Shown piece by piece: positions 34,503 to 45,000 of a stretch of DNA of 64,000 nucleotides; position 1 is the stretch's first letter, and every line of letters begins with the position of its first letter. The translations under genes and the position numbers were made by a program. Source of the stretch: Diphasiastrum complanatum. Lineage: Eukaryota > Streptophyta > Lycopodiopsida > Lycopodiales > Lycopodiaceae. The DNA is taken from NCBI GenBank assembly GCA_029204225.1, contig CM055106.1:45331313-45395312 (forward strand), in the 5' to 3' direction. Under the pieces are notes generated by a model. That model was not told the DNA's origin. It worked only from the letters and a program-made list of their open reading frames with translations, and ran no database searches.

Positions 34503-35332
34503 GTTGGAGGAGTCTGGCTGCTACTGTTGTTGTTGTTTCTTGGTCTTGTTGTAGATCTTGATGTGACACTCCTTGATATCGTGATTAGCTCTTTTGCAAT
34601 ATCTGTAGAAAAGCTTCTTGTGCGATCCACCATGCTCACCTTGAGTGTGAGGCTTCTGTTGTTGTTGTTGGACTTGATTCTTGCCCTTGGAATAGTCTTT
34701 CTTCTTGGTGTATAGAGCCATGGATTTGTCTTTGATGGATAGGCTGCCAGTCTTTCTCCACATTTCTTCTTGAAGAAGATGACCGATCTCCTTTTGAAGA
34801 GTGAGGTTGGGTTGTGTGGAGATCATTACCACAAAGTGCTCATAGGACTTTGGAAGAGAAGAAAGCAAGGTCATAATGACATCATCATCTTGAATAGAAC
34901 ATCCCACGCTGATAACTGATCTAACAGGGACTTGAAGCTACTGATGTGATAAGATGGTAGGAGAATTAGACATGCTAAGAGTAAAGAACTTCCTTCTAAG
35001 ATGTAGTCTTGTGGTTACAACTTGAGTCTCATAAAGACTTGATAACAAGTCCAGTGCTTCCTTAGAGGTTTTGCACGCGGTAACGTGAGATATTTAAGAG
35101 TCGGCCAGATTGAGTGTGATACATGCTAGGGCCTTTTGATCTTTGATCCTCCAGGCCTTTGCTTGATCACCATCTTCTAGTTTTAGGTCTGCACCTTCTA
35201 CTACATCCCAAAGATCTCTATCTATCAACATCATTCTAAGTTTTAACTTTCAAATGTAGAAGTTAGAACCATTGAACTTGTCAATGACTCTAGCTTCACT
35301 GAGTGATGAAGATGAAGAGCTACCTATATGAG
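34503..35332 (-). pseudogene. Copia gag with defective zinc knuckle
   Basis: The start near 35332 reads MSHIGSSSSSLSEARVIDKF then NGSNFYI followed by a stop in place of the conserved W. RDLWDVVEGADLKLEDGD and SSLYETQVVTTRLHLRRKFF are UBN2-type Gag blocks. DVIMTLLSSLPKSYEHFVVM and LTLQKEIGHLLQEE follow. The zinc knuckle reads YRYCKRANHDIKEC: C-x2-C-x4-H-x4-C with the first Cys changed to Tyr. A glutamine run and a TAG stop end the region. Gag would form the particle and bind RNA. Confidence 0.88.
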
Positions 35333-35388
35333 ACATGATAACAGTATACAAATAGAACAAACTTAATCTCTCGATTTATTTGAACTAA

Positions 35389-35400
35389 GCTCTGATACCA
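35389..35400 (-). other. Primer-binding site of the 7-kb Copia element
   Basis: On the - strand TGGTATCAGAGC, the exact consensus complementary to initiator tRNA-Met, three bases after the 5' LTR end. Confidence 0.92.
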
Positions 35401-35403
35401 ATC

Positions 35404-36887
35404 TGATGGGGCAAGGGAGATAGAAGAACATGAACGGAGAAGAGAGCAAGAATATTGCGAAACAGCTCTCCCGTTCTAATCAACTGCTAAATGCAAAACA
35501 GTCTAAAAGACAACTTATGCTTAAATGTAATCACAGTCTTAAGTGTTCTGATTGCCCAACAGGATCTTAAAAATTAATTCATACTCTGAAACAAGAGTAC
35601 AGTCCACCAAAGAGATTAGAGATGGTTTGTATGTGGTACTACTAAAATCAGATTTAACGTGAAGTATAGTTCTGAAATAAATGGAAGAGCAGTATAATAA
35701 CGCGAGTTCCTCAGGCATCAAAGACAACCATAGTCTGATAAAAAACTGAGGAGTCGTAGACGTCCATATTCTGATCAGAGTGAGTAAACATGCGCGATCA
35801 AACAACAATGAAAGTGCATTCAATCACAACAAGCATTCATCTATGTTGTACACAGATAAAAGCAAGCTACTATTATATCACATTGAAGCACAATATAGAA
35901 TAGCAATTACAACCAAAAATGGCGGCGTAATTGGGATGCTCAAACAATGTGTCTCATGGACGGAGCAACTAGTAATCTGTGCTTGGATAATCTATTTATA
36001 GATTTCATCCGTCTATTAAATACATTCAATGCTTGTCACCTAATTAGAAAAGTCGTTGTACTTGGAAGTATATGGCTTTTGTGACGACTGTACATAGTGT
36101 ATATGATCAATAATTTAGCATCGTTGACGCAGACGAGGATGTCACTGATTCTCTCACTTTTCATTTTACGTGAAGTGGTTTTCTCTCACTTCGCATTTGG
36201 GAAGTGACTGGGAACATTCCTCGTTCAAAATAGATGACCTTCGGCATTTTCTCTCTCTTCGGGATTTTGCGTAAAAACCGAAGGTGCCTTTAAAAAGGCG
36301 AAAGTGCCCTTGAAACAGTTTAACTTATGAAAATAGATGACCTTCGGCATTTCCTCTCTCTTTGGGATAGCCGAAGGTGTTAAAAACAGTTAAACTTTTG
36401 AACCATGAAAGTGTCGCATTTCAGGAAAATGCGAAAAAGCCGAAGCTATTGAAAACATAGTTCATTTCTGCAAACTATCGCAACACTTAGTGTATTTCTA
36501 CAGACTATTGCGACACTTAGTGTATTTCTGCAGACTGTTGAAAAGGTAATGTAAATCTGCAGACTTGTTCAGTATGCTAGTTCTTGGAAGTCCTTGAAGA
36601 TGGCCAAGTCTTCAATGACTTCAAGTATTTGAACTTAACATCTGAACTTAAAATTATGACAGGATTGGTTACCCTTTGCAAGAGATCAGCCAGAAGCCCG
36701 TTGTAGACGTTCTTCAAATAAATTGGATGTCTAAGTTTGTGATTCCTACAGGTATCAGATGAACAGACGTAGAACCAAAGTTGGTTTCACCTGAACCTAG
36801 ATCAACGATCAATAAACGTGCAGGAAGAATCATGAAATAGAAATTAGTCATTCACCAAGGAGGAAACTGTGGGCTTAATTTCCAACA
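35404..36887 (-). repeat. 5' LTR of the 7-kb Copia element
   Basis: This 1484-bp copy of 29810-31307 is about 5 percent different by eye, plus small indels. It carries the same TATA (near 35993-36003), the same 30-bp U3 tandem repeat (36471-36530) and the 94-bp-period repeat in a shortened second form. Confidence 0.93.
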
Positions 36888-37253
36888 GTTAGTGCCTTGA
36901 CAACTATGTGCATCAAAAGGGTGGGTGATGTTACAGAAATTGAGTCAACTTGCTTATTATTATTCTTTCTCTTTTGTCAAAAAAAAAAAAATTCTTGGTC
37001 TGACAAGTAGATTCATCATTTGTGCGAGATGATTGATTCAATGAGCGAGTTGATAGATTAGTCGAGGGTGAAATTGGGGTAGGACGGAAGTGAGGGAACT
37101 ACATTAGAATAAAAGTAGAAAATAATATCAAGAAATCAATAATGTTTTTTTTCAAAATCAATGGAAAGATCTATTATTGTAGTAAGAGAGAGGGAGGTAG
37201 CCAAAGTGTGTGGTTTACAATGAATTTCAAAACCTAATCTTAAAATTATTTTG

Positions 37254-37255
<2 letters not shown>

Positions 37256-37296
<41 letters not shown>
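37256..37296. repeat. (AC)n microsatellite
   Basis: About 20 uninterrupted AC units. Confidence 0.98.
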
Positions 37297-37300
<4 letters not shown>

Positions 37301-39509
37301 TATTTCTCTGCTAACCAAAGTGGCAAAAAATATGCTTGAACATCCTCAAGGACAATGCTTAATAATTATGTCTTGCCAAATGTAGCATGTTCATTTCTCC
37401 ACTATTAATACAGAGCTTTCTCATTATTGAGACTCATCTTGGATTTCAAAAAATCATCTTTGGGCTCATGGGACCTTATTTATAGTACTTGGACATGACT
37501 TCATCATGAGGTACATCCATATTCACCACAAATGGGTTACTTCCACCTAATCCACTAGGGGTTTGGTTTTTCATATGCATGCAAGTAATAAAATCTTACT
37601 TCCTACTCATCAAGTACTTCCTAGAGCACCTACACATTTACCATCAGTTTATTAGCCCTTGGCAAGAAGTGGTTAGTCCCATCCAACCCAATATGCACCA
37701 AGTGAAATCATCATCATCCATCTCACATGAAAGCAAAATAGTTTCTATTTCATAAGTTATAGTTCCAAAAGACAAATATTAGTTTTAATGCTTAAAGCAA
37801 TTCTTTACTGTTTAATGAGAAAGCATGGCACAAGATATGTTCATTGAAATATTTTTTCAGGTGCTCTATGTGTTCTACCATGGCTTGGGGGTGAAGCGGT
37901 TAGGGATTTGATTATCCATTTCATGTTAGATGGGTGGTTTGGCTCCACAAGTGTCCTTTTGGTTGCATGCAATAGGATCTAGGTAGATCTTCACTTGGCG
38001 ATCATTACAGTTGGTGTCTACTATCCATTGAATGTTTTCCATTTGAATCTTTATTCAATTTTCACAGTTTTTTTTACTGTACTCAAATATTTTAATATAT
38101 TGTACATGATTCTCTTGTCTTGGTCTTACTTGCACATCAAAGCAATTGTTTAGACCATAATCACAAAGATTTTTTTACAGAAAGAATCACTTTACCAAAG
38201 GAGTAATAAAATAATACACAATTCATCTTGAAAAAAAAATTCACGTGTACGTACCAATCTCTCGTTTACTCAAAAATGAAGTTTTGATGAATATCAAGAG
38301 CAACAATGTGAGCTCCAATTGTATGTGGTTCAATATCTATTCCTACACCTCAATTGTTGTGGTAATAATGTCATTTTGCTTCACCCACATTTCTATCTCA
38401 TCTCAATGGTTCAGTGTAAAAGCATGATCTAATGCCTTCCATTCATTGTTAACTTCATTCCATATTCTCTAATAGAATTAAAAAAAAAGCCACATTTGTT
38501 GTTTTTTTATGATATCTAAATTTCATTGAAATTTTATTAGCTACGCACTCAATGTTGCCATTATGTTTTCTATTCTATTGAACATCTATGAATTTTGAGA
38601 ATATAGCAGCAGTTCAATATTTGAAAATCAACATTGTGGCTATTTTGTGAATGTTAGACCTTGTAAGAAAATTTACAAATATTGCAAAAGGAAAAAGCCA
38701 ATGTAATCTCTTGATTTTTTAGCATGTGCTCCATTCCACACAACTTCAAATATCCATAAAAAATCATGATCCAAAGCTCTTTGGATGGTAGAGCTTGGAT
38801 GAATCCATTATTCACTTGAAAACATATCACATTCAAGTTTTCACTTAACCATTTATGTATGGTGTGTAATAAGATTAATATAAGAAAACACTAAGATCCA
38901 AAAGTGATCTCAGAGAGTTGGTTTTGTACCGACGTAGACCAATGTCCAAATAGATGACGTCTATGATGCTTTCAAGAAATTGTATCAATTTTCATATTTG
39001 ATTTTTTTTTTTTTGATAAATACATTAATTGATGAGGGACGCATTACAACCAAATAAATTTTTTTGTATATACACAATATCCATAAGCCTTCAAGTCTTT
39101 CTCATTTTTAGCCAGTTTTCAAAGCAATATTTTGAGTGGTCCGCAATAATAAGAGCCATTGCACTTACATAGCGAAGCTTGAAACTAAAAGTGGATTTAT
39201 AAAAGAGAATAATAAACCAATGTTCAATAAATGGTGAACTCTCTTTTAGTCACATAAGTTAATCCAATCATAATTCATTTAAAATACACCATTGTTACCC
39301 ACAAGTTTTTAGACTTGGGTAGTTGAAAGTTGTGCAAGTAGCAAATATTGTTGAATTACATGTCTAGACCCTACTCAAGAGAGTTTTGAAATGTGAAAAA
39401 CGATGACTAGTAAATTCCAAACTTTCTCAATATGGCAAACACTGTTACAAACATGCACTATGTATAAATGTTACTAGTTGGCCATGGGTACATCGATTAG
39501 ATGGAAAAT

Positions 39510-39576
<67 letters not shown>

Positions 39577-39742
39577 TATATATAAAGGAAAGGTCCTTCT
39601 GGTGCTCAAACTAAGATGTTCAGCTGGATGGTTTTGTTGATAGTGATTGGGTTGGTAGTCTCAATGATAGAATATCAATGATAGCTTACATTTTCCTTCA
39701 TTGATCCCAATGTTGTATGATGAACTTGTAAAAAAAAAGCTA
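37297..39742. other. No recognisable gene
   Basis: AT-rich; all open frames are short (60 codons or less) and without motifs. It includes an A/T-rich TTTTTTTTTTTTGATAAATAC stretch at about 39003-39023 that resembles a retroposon tail but lacks a defined partner. Confidence 0.4.
39514..39584. repeat. (AT)n microsatellite
   Basis: About 30 AT units to 39574, a single G, then five more AT pairs. It can form a cruciform. Confidence 0.98.
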
Positions 39743-40023
39743 GTAGTGACACTATTTTCAACAAACATAAAGTATAATGCCTTTTGTTGTGCTACTTGCA
39801 TAATTATGTGGATTCAATAGCTTCTTAAAAATTTTGGTGCAAACTAAAATCATCCAATTGCTTTTTATTGTGATCATTTGACTTGTATTTAAATCGAAAG
39901 GTATCCAACCTTTTGTGATAGAACAAAACACATTGAAGCGCAACATCAATTTTTGAAAGAAAAGCTTCAAAGCAAAGGGATTGACATACGTTACATGCCA
40001 AATGATCAAGCTGTAGATCTCTT
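39743..40023 (+). pseudogene. Copia RNase H fragment, first part (interrupted by a 5-kb Copia insert)
   Basis: The + strand encodes VTLFSTNIKYNAFCCATC, MWIQ then LLKNFGA, and after a frame change DRTKHIEAQHQFLKEKLQSK and GIDIRYMPNDQAVDL. These match the Copia RNase H C-terminus: ALSTxEAEYMA, a R-T-K-H-I-E motif and the (E/D)-Q-x-A-D-(I/L)-F-T-K end. The frame is cut after AVDL by the insertion at 40024 and continues at 45006 with the T of FTKAAFQKIYEKF. Rejoining across one CTCTT gives AVDLFTKAAF without a break. Confidence 0.85.
40019..40023. repeat. Target-site duplication, left copy (CTCTT)
   Basis: CTCTT directly before the left LTR is identical to CTCTT at 45001-45005 directly after the right LTR. 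One copy restores the interrupted RNase H frame (GAT CTC TTC ACC AAA), proving the insertion borders. Confidence 0.95.
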
Positions 40024-40273
40024 AGTTAAGAAACACAATTTAAACACCCGGCCGGATCAATCACCACAGCACAACGTCAAGTGCAACAAGACAAGACAAC
40101 AGAATTGCTCTCCAAACTGTATATTCAACTGATAAGTAAGTACAAAGATAAGTTGCTTAAAAGCACTAAAAGGGCTCGTAAAAGAAAGACGGCCCAATAA
40201 TTCTAGAACTAAGCACATGTCGTACCATCAAAATAAGAAAGCACTATATAAGTCGATCATTGTTATTTTAACT
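40024..40273 (-). repeat. 3' LTR (250 bp)
   Basis: On the + strand it runs AGTTAAGAAACACAATTT to TGTTATTTTAACT; the termini are a 6-bp inverted repeat AGTTAA/TTAACT. CTATATAAGTCG near 40243-40254 could act as a TATA box on the + strand, and on the - strand no clear TATA is seen. Confidence 0.93.
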
Positions 40274-40280
40274 CTCTCCC

Positions 40281-40844
40281 TCAATGATCAACGTCTCTCT
40301 TTATGATAGAACAAGTGAGGTTCTCATCATTGCCCGCGATAATGATATCATCAACGTAAAGTACAATCAAGGCAATGCTATCATCACTTATAAGAACATA
40401 AAGGTTTGGATCTGAATTTGTTCTTACAAACCCATGAGAAAGAAAGTTATTGTCAATGCGTCCATACCATGCGTGTGGCGCTTGCTTAAGGCCATAAAGT
40501 GCTTTGTGTAGTTTACATACCTTCTGTTCTTGCCCTTTTGCCATGAAGCCCTGCGGTTGGACCATGTAAACTTCTTCCTCTAAGTCACCATTCAAAAATG
40601 CGGACTTCACATCCATTTGATGGATCTTCCACCCAAAATGAGATGCTAAGGCAATGATAAGACGTAGCGTAGTCCACTTAGCCACTGGAGCAAATGTCTC
40701 TTCATAATCAATTCCTTTGCTTTGCTCATAACCCTTCACTACTAGGCGTGCCTTATGCTTTGCTATCGTGCCATCCGCATGAAATTTTGTTCTAAACACC
40801 CATTTGTTGTCAATGGGTTTCTTTCCAAGTGGTAGATCAACCAA
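40281..40844 (-). CDS. Copia reverse transcriptase, C-terminally truncated
   Basis: A 187-codon open frame begins near MVDLPLGKKPIDNKWVFRTK and contains KARLVVKGYEQSKGIDYEET, IHQMDVKSAFLNGDLEEEVY (first catalytic Asp), KLHKALYGLKQAPHAWYGRI and IVLYVDDIIIAGND (intact YVDD). It ends NLTCSIIKRDVDH plus stop. A normal Copia RT-RNase H continues about 250 residues further. The stop sits eight bases from the 3' LTR, so the missing part was lost cleanly between RT and the purine tract. All catalytic RT residues are kept, but without thumb and RNase H independent replication is unlikely. Confidence 0.93.
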   Translation of the reverse strand: MVDLPLGKKPIDNKWVFRTKFHADGTIAKHKARLVVKGYEQSKGIDYEETFAPVAKWTTLRLIIALASHFGWKIHQMDVKSAFLNGDLEEEVYMVQPQGFMAKGQEQKVCKLHKALYGLKQAPHAWYGRIDNNFLSHGFVRTNSDPNLYVLISDDSIALIVLYVDDIIIAGNDENLTCSIIKRDVDH

Positions 40845-40873
40845 CTCTCATGTATCATGCCTGTGGATGGATT

Positions 40874-41526
40874 CTATCTCCTCTTCCATTGCTTTTTGCC
40901 ACTCTTTGTGATCTTTTGCCTCATTGATGGCTCTCGACACTTCAAAATGTCACTCATTAGGTCATAGTTCACATGATAACGATTGGGAGACTTCCTTTCC
41001 TGCGCTGATCTTCTCACTTCTCCTTGTGTGCTAGATCCTGGTTGATTTAGCTTTGCGTCCTTCATGATCTTTTCATACCATTTTGGTATCTTAGATTCAG
41101 GTGATACACTATGAGGAGAGTATGTATCCCAAGGAGTGTCTAAGTAATGTCTCTTACTTCCACCCAGTTTCTCCTTTATTGCTCCTATTGGCAAGTACCT
41201 CCCCCTAGGCTCTTGAATAGGTGGTGTCCTTTCATATTTGCCCTCTCAAATCTCGTCTTCACGTGCATCATCTTGTGGAGCATCTTCTTCATTTTCTTCC
41301 TCCAAAATTGTGGGAAGTCTTTTGATGCTTTCACCACTTGCATGGTCTTCATCTTCATACCTATGCGTCTCATCAAAGATTACATCCTTGCTAATGTGAA
41401 TCTTGTTCATTGTAGGATCAAAACACTTGTATGCCTTCATCCTCTCATCATATATGACGAAGATACACTTGATTGCTTTGGCATCAAGTTTCTTTCGCTC
41501 CTCCTTTGGCACATGTACATAGGCCT
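40874..41526 (-). pseudogene. Copia integrase C-terminus and linker to RT
   Basis: KPKIDKFHVIGCKAYVHVPK then EERKKLDAKAIKCIFVIYDE and AYKCFDPTMNKIHISKDVIF are the usual Copia stretch after the integrase core, followed by acidic linker sequence and SPNRYHVNYDLMSD. It is split over three frames by small indels between 41185 and 41376. It overlaps in position with frames at 41246-41605 and 40874-41194. Confidence 0.85.
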
Positions 41527-42191
41527 TACATCCAATGACATGAAACTTGTCGATTTTTGGCTTTATTCCTGTAAATGCTCCTGTTTTGCAAGAACGTTGC
41601 CGCACTGCACGCTTCCGACCAAAGTGAATCAGTCAAGCCCATCTGCTTCATCATGAAGCGTGCACTCTCCATAATAGTCCTATTTTTCCTTTCAGCTACA
41701 CCATTACTGTGCGGCGTGTGTGACTGTGTGAATTGTCTTTTGATGTCGTGTTCTTTGCAAAAGTCCTCAAAATCATCAGATTTGTATTCGTCCCCTCTAT
41801 CAGATCTTAGCACTTTAATGTGTGCATCCAGTTGGTTCTCTACCAAAATCTTGAGCTCCTTGAAGTGAGCAAAAGCGTCATATTTCTTCTTCAAGAAATA
41901 AATCCATATCCTCCTAGAGTAATCATCTAAGAAAGTCATAAAATAATATGCTTTCCCCAATGACATGGTCTTCATTGGGCTGCACAGGTCGCTGTGAATG
42001 AGTTCCAGTGGTTTCTTAGCTCTTGCAGCTCCACCTTTCTTGAATGTCTCCCTGTGATGCTTTCCCATGATGCATCCTTCACATATTGCATGATGATCAT
42101 CCTGCAATGCCGGCAACCCTATTACCATCTTCAGTTTCGCCATCAATCTCAAGCTCCCATAGTTCAAATGACCAAGTCTTCTGTGCCACAA
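41526..42191 (-). CDS. Copia integrase core
   Basis: A 221-codon open frame. MWHRRLGHLNYGSLRLMAKL and CEGCIMGKHHRETFKK form the HHCC zinc module; LELIHSDLCSPMKTMSLGKA (first Asp), YFMTFLDDYSRRIWIYFLKK, IKVLRSDRGDEYKSDDFEDF (second Asp) and THTPHSNGVAERKNRTIMES (catalytic Glu) form an intact DDE core. SDLCGP is SDLCSP and DRGGEY is DRGDEY, both tolerated changes. It inserts cDNA into the genome. It is in one frame with no stop across the core. Confidence 0.93.
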   Translation of the reverse strand: MWHRRLGHLNYGSLRLMAKLKMVIGLPALQDDHHAICEGCIMGKHHRETFKKGGAARAKKPLELIHSDLCSPMKTMSLGKAYYFMTFLDDYSRRIWIYFLKKKYDAFAHFKELKILVENQLDAHIKVLRSDRGDEYKSDDFEDFCKEHDIKRQFTQSHTPHSNGVAERKNRTIMESARFMMKQMGLTDSLWSEACSAATFLQNRSIYRNKAKNRQVSCHWM

Positions 42192-42697
42192 CTTAGATGA
42201 GATGTTGTTGAGATAGCCAAACCATATTCTCCTGGTTTTGCAGCATCCAATTTATAAAGGCCACAGTTACTATCTCTATAACCCTTCGCCACCACTTTAT
42301 GGTTGTGGTTCATATCCTTCATAAGGCATCCATCGTTGACAAATTCAACCTTAAGATGTTGATTTGCCATTACACCAACAGAAAGCAAACTCTTTTTGAG
42401 TCCAGGAACATAAAGCACATTAGGGATGTTCTTGATTTTACCATCAGGAAATTGCACAGGTACATTGCCCACACCCTTTATTTGGCATTCCTCCCCATTG
42501 GCTTGAGTGACCTTATCCCCTTCATGGATTGGTGAGAATTTCTCAAACCAATCATGTTTCTCGATCATATGCCTTGTGGCGCCTAAGTCTATGAACCATC
42601 TGGCACCATCGTCAACTTGGGATGCCAATGCCAATGAAAAGACACTTGTCTCGTCATCTTCTCCATCATCTTCGGCAATGTTGCCTTGTTGAGTCAC
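42164..42697 (-). CDS. Copia protease and GAG-pre-integrase region
   Basis: DDETSVFSLALASQVDDGAR then WFIDLGATRHMIEKHDWF contains the protease site. The usual D-S-G-A-T-x-H-M is D-L-G-A-T-R-H-M: the hydroxyl residue next to the catalytic Asp is lost, which should weaken or kill the protease. GDKVTQANGEECQIKGVGNV, NVLYVPGLKKSLLSVGVMAN and the closing LY.L block follow. It overlaps the start of the integrase frame by about 27 bp in a different frame. Confidence 0.9.
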   Translation of the reverse strand: MTQQGNIAEDDGEDDETSVFSLALASQVDDGARWFIDLGATRHMIEKHDWFEKFSPIHEGDKVTQANGEECQIKGVGNVPVQFPDGKIKNIPNVLYVPGLKKSLLSVGVMANQHLKVEFVNDGCLMKDMNHNHKVVAKGYRDSNCGLYKLDAAKPGEYGLAISTTSHLSCGTEDLVI

Positions 42698-42699
42698 TT

Positions 42700-43487
42700 T
42701 TCTCGCCTTTATGTCTGCTTTTTTCTTGTAACACTCGCGTGCCCAATGACCCGGTTTGTGGCAATAGTAACATTTGCCTTTCTTCTCCTTTTTTCCTTTT
42801 GATGATGACTCTCTCTCTCTCTCTTCATCATCATCCTTGGATTTCTTAGGAATCCTTTTCCATCCTTTCTACTTGCCTTTAGCAAGGCTTGATCCTCCTG
42901 TGGGGTTTGCCTTGACTTCACCACTTCGCGACGCTATTCTTCCTGCAACATGATTCCGTGGAAGTTTCAAAAGTAGGCAACCTCTCAAACATCTGTAGCA
43001 CTTTCGAGACACCGCTCATTGTAGTATGTACCAATTCAACGTCCCTAATTGGTTCTCCAATTGCCACAACTTGATCTCTCAGCTCCTTTATCCTGGTGAA
43101 GAAAGATCCCACTGATTCCCTTTCTTCCATCCTTACTACGTTCAATCTCGACTTCAAGAACATGGTCTGAGCTGGATTGCAAGTTTGAAATTGCATTCTA
43201 ACAGCCTCCCAAGCTCCCCTAGCCATTGTGGCATCACTTATATGAGTGATCACATGGTCTTTCACTGAAAGATTAATCAAGGACAATGCTCTCTACGCCT
43301 TTTTATCAAAGTCCCTCATGTCGCCTGGAGTGGTATTTGGCCGAACTTTAATACCTGCCACGATCTCCCATAACTCTTTCTCCATCAAAATGCTCTTCAT
43401 TTTGAATTTCCAGATGTTGTAACTAGAAGCCCCATCAAGTTTGCTTGCATCGTCTAAAATTGCCTCATTGATGTTTGCCATCTCCAA
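42700..43487 (-). pseudogene. Copia gag with intact zinc knuckle, frameshifted
   Basis: It starts at about 43487 with MEMANINEAILDDASKLDGA then SSYNIWKFKMKSILMEKELW, the classic L-D-G-x-x-Y-x-x-W start. A stop occurs after FDKKA (43293). HITHISDATMARGAWEAVRM, RMEERESVGSFFTRIKELRD and LPTFETSTESC belong to UBN2 Gag. Near 42725-42775 a further frame encodes GKCYYCHKPGHWARECYKK, a complete C-x2-C-x4-H-x4-C knuckle for RNA packaging. At least two frame changes separate these blocks. Confidence 0.9.
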
Positions 43488-44738
43488 ACTGCTTGAAACT
43501 CCACATGTAGGCTATAAAGTGTATGCCGAAGCCAACCGTGATGTCAGAAATAACAAATAATGACCTGCAATTTTTGGCTTACCAGGCCACCTGCCGCTCT
43601 TTCACCAAATTGAAAGCCAAATTGGCGTCGCTTTCCGAAATGCTTCTCGTCACCAACTCCCAACTACCTGCCCAGTGGAATGGTGAAATCACTTCTAGCG
43701 CGCTCCGAACACTTTCTCCGTGACAATCACTCTGTTTTGGTGTACCGTACTTGTAGGTACAGTCAAGGTGCCCTTCGTTTGGAGGCTATAGCCTTTTGTT
43801 TGGCCAAAATAGACTAAAGGAGGTGAAAATAAAGGCAATTTGGGTTTTTGAACTGTTTCTTCAGTGTGAGGAAACTTCACCCTTCAAAAACTTGGGATCC
43901 AACAATTATTTCAATTTGAAAATTTTTAATGAAGTTGCAATGCACTTTGCACTTCAGACCCCTTCAGGCCTTTTCACTAGCCATCTAATGGCTCTTCTAC
44001 ATCGAATGGCTCGCATTAGTCCTCAGTTGCCCGATCCTGACCATCGAACTAGTGTGGAGATCGATCAACGAATGTCCATGATTCTGTGCATCGAATAATG
44101 CTCCCTCCATACACAACACACCTGCAACCGCTACAGGCCTATTTGGACTGGCCGCGCAACTGATCCGTGAGCTCTCACTCACACCATCTTCAAGCTTCTT
44201 CACGCTGATTTCCAGCAATGGTCGCCCTGCTGATCACTCTATCTCCTCCAACGCTTCACGGCCGCCCATGGCTTCTTACAAGCAGGATCGCGCTGCTAGA
44301 GCGCCCACCTTCAACACTTTACAGCTCAAAAAACTGACTTATATTGAGAGAGAAATGATTTTTCCCTTCTTGAAACCCCAGCTGTCTAAGAAGAAGATAA
44401 TTTTGGACTTTATCTGATCTTCTTGAGAATCTATTTGAGCAGCTACCTATCCCTCTGAGGTCGCCCTACAATAGGCAATATTCTGCTCCAAACCGCTCTT
44501 CAAACGGTGTTCGATTGGATTCAAACCAATCACAAACGATAAGCAATACTTCAGAAGATTTTCCAGCTTCAATCTTTGCTTGCCCTCTGATTCAGCTGAC
44601 AATCCCCTGCCTCTGAATCTTCTTACAATTTTGAGCTATTCCACGAATCTCCACAGACTCGATTTTGTGCTTCCTACCCAACAAACCGTCGTGAATTCGC
44701 AGCTCTCTATTCTTGTCCGGTGATTCAAGCCACCAAGG
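43488..44738 (-). other. Untranslated leader of the 5-kb Copia element
   Basis: About 1.25 kb between the primer-binding site and gag, with no recognisable protein and only short frames. Such a leader would carry packaging signals; none can be named from sequence alone. Confidence 0.6.
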
Positions 44739-44750
44739 GCTCTGATACCA
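44739..44750 (-). other. Primer-binding site of the 5-kb Copia element
   Basis: On the - strand TGGTATCAGAGC, exact tRNA-Met complement, immediately after the LTR end CTTAACT with no spacer base. Confidence 0.93.
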
Positions 44751-45000
44751 AGTTAAGAAACACAATTTAAACACCCGACCGGATCAATCACCACAACACA
44801 ACGTCAAGTGCAACAAGACAAGGCAACAGAATTGCTCTCCAAACTGTATATTCAACTGATAAGTAAGTACAAAGATAAGTTGCTTAAAAGCACTCAAAGG
44901 TCTCGTAAAAGAAAGACGGCCCGATAATTCTAGAACTAAGCACACGTGGTGCCGTCGAAATAAGAAAGCACTGTATAAGTCGATCATTGCTATTTTAACT
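44751..45000 (-). repeat. 5' LTR (250 bp)
   Basis: The same length as the 3' LTR with about 13 substitutions and no indel. AGTTAA and TTAACT close the two ends. It is followed by the target duplication CTCTT. Confidence 0.93.

Larger units (their letters stand above)
29810..36887 (-). mobile_element. Full-length Copia LTR retrotransposon with 1.5-kb LTRs
   Basis: LTRs at 29810-31307 (3' LTR) and 35404-36887 (5' LTR) bracket gag, protease, integrase, RT and RNase H in Copia order on the - strand. The LTR ends are TG...CA. The primer site lies at 35389-35400, three bases from the 5' LTR, and a purine tract (- strand AAGGAGGAC) adjoins the 3' LTR at 31308-31320. The flanks are CAATT (29805-29809) and GTTAG (36888-36892), so no 5-bp target duplication is seen. 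The body has scattered stops and frameshifts but all catalytic motifs are readable, suggesting moderate age. Confidence 0.95.
40024..45000 (-). mobile_element. 5-kb Copia element with AGTTAA...TTAACT LTR ends, lacking RNase H
   Basis: Two 250-bp LTRs (40024-40273, 44751-45000) flank a - strand gag-protease-integrase-RT region. The primer site (44739-44750) abuts the 5' LTR and a purine tract (- strand GAGGGAGAG) abuts the 3' LTR, so the LTR ends are fixed from three sides: primer site, purine tract and target duplication. The ends are AG...CT, not TG...CA. RT stops about 20 codons after YVDD, directly before the purine tract; RNase H and the RT thumb region are gone. Gag, integrase and RT frames are long, so the element is fairly young. 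About 13 differences between LTRs (roughly 5 percent) are visible by eye. Confidence 0.95.
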
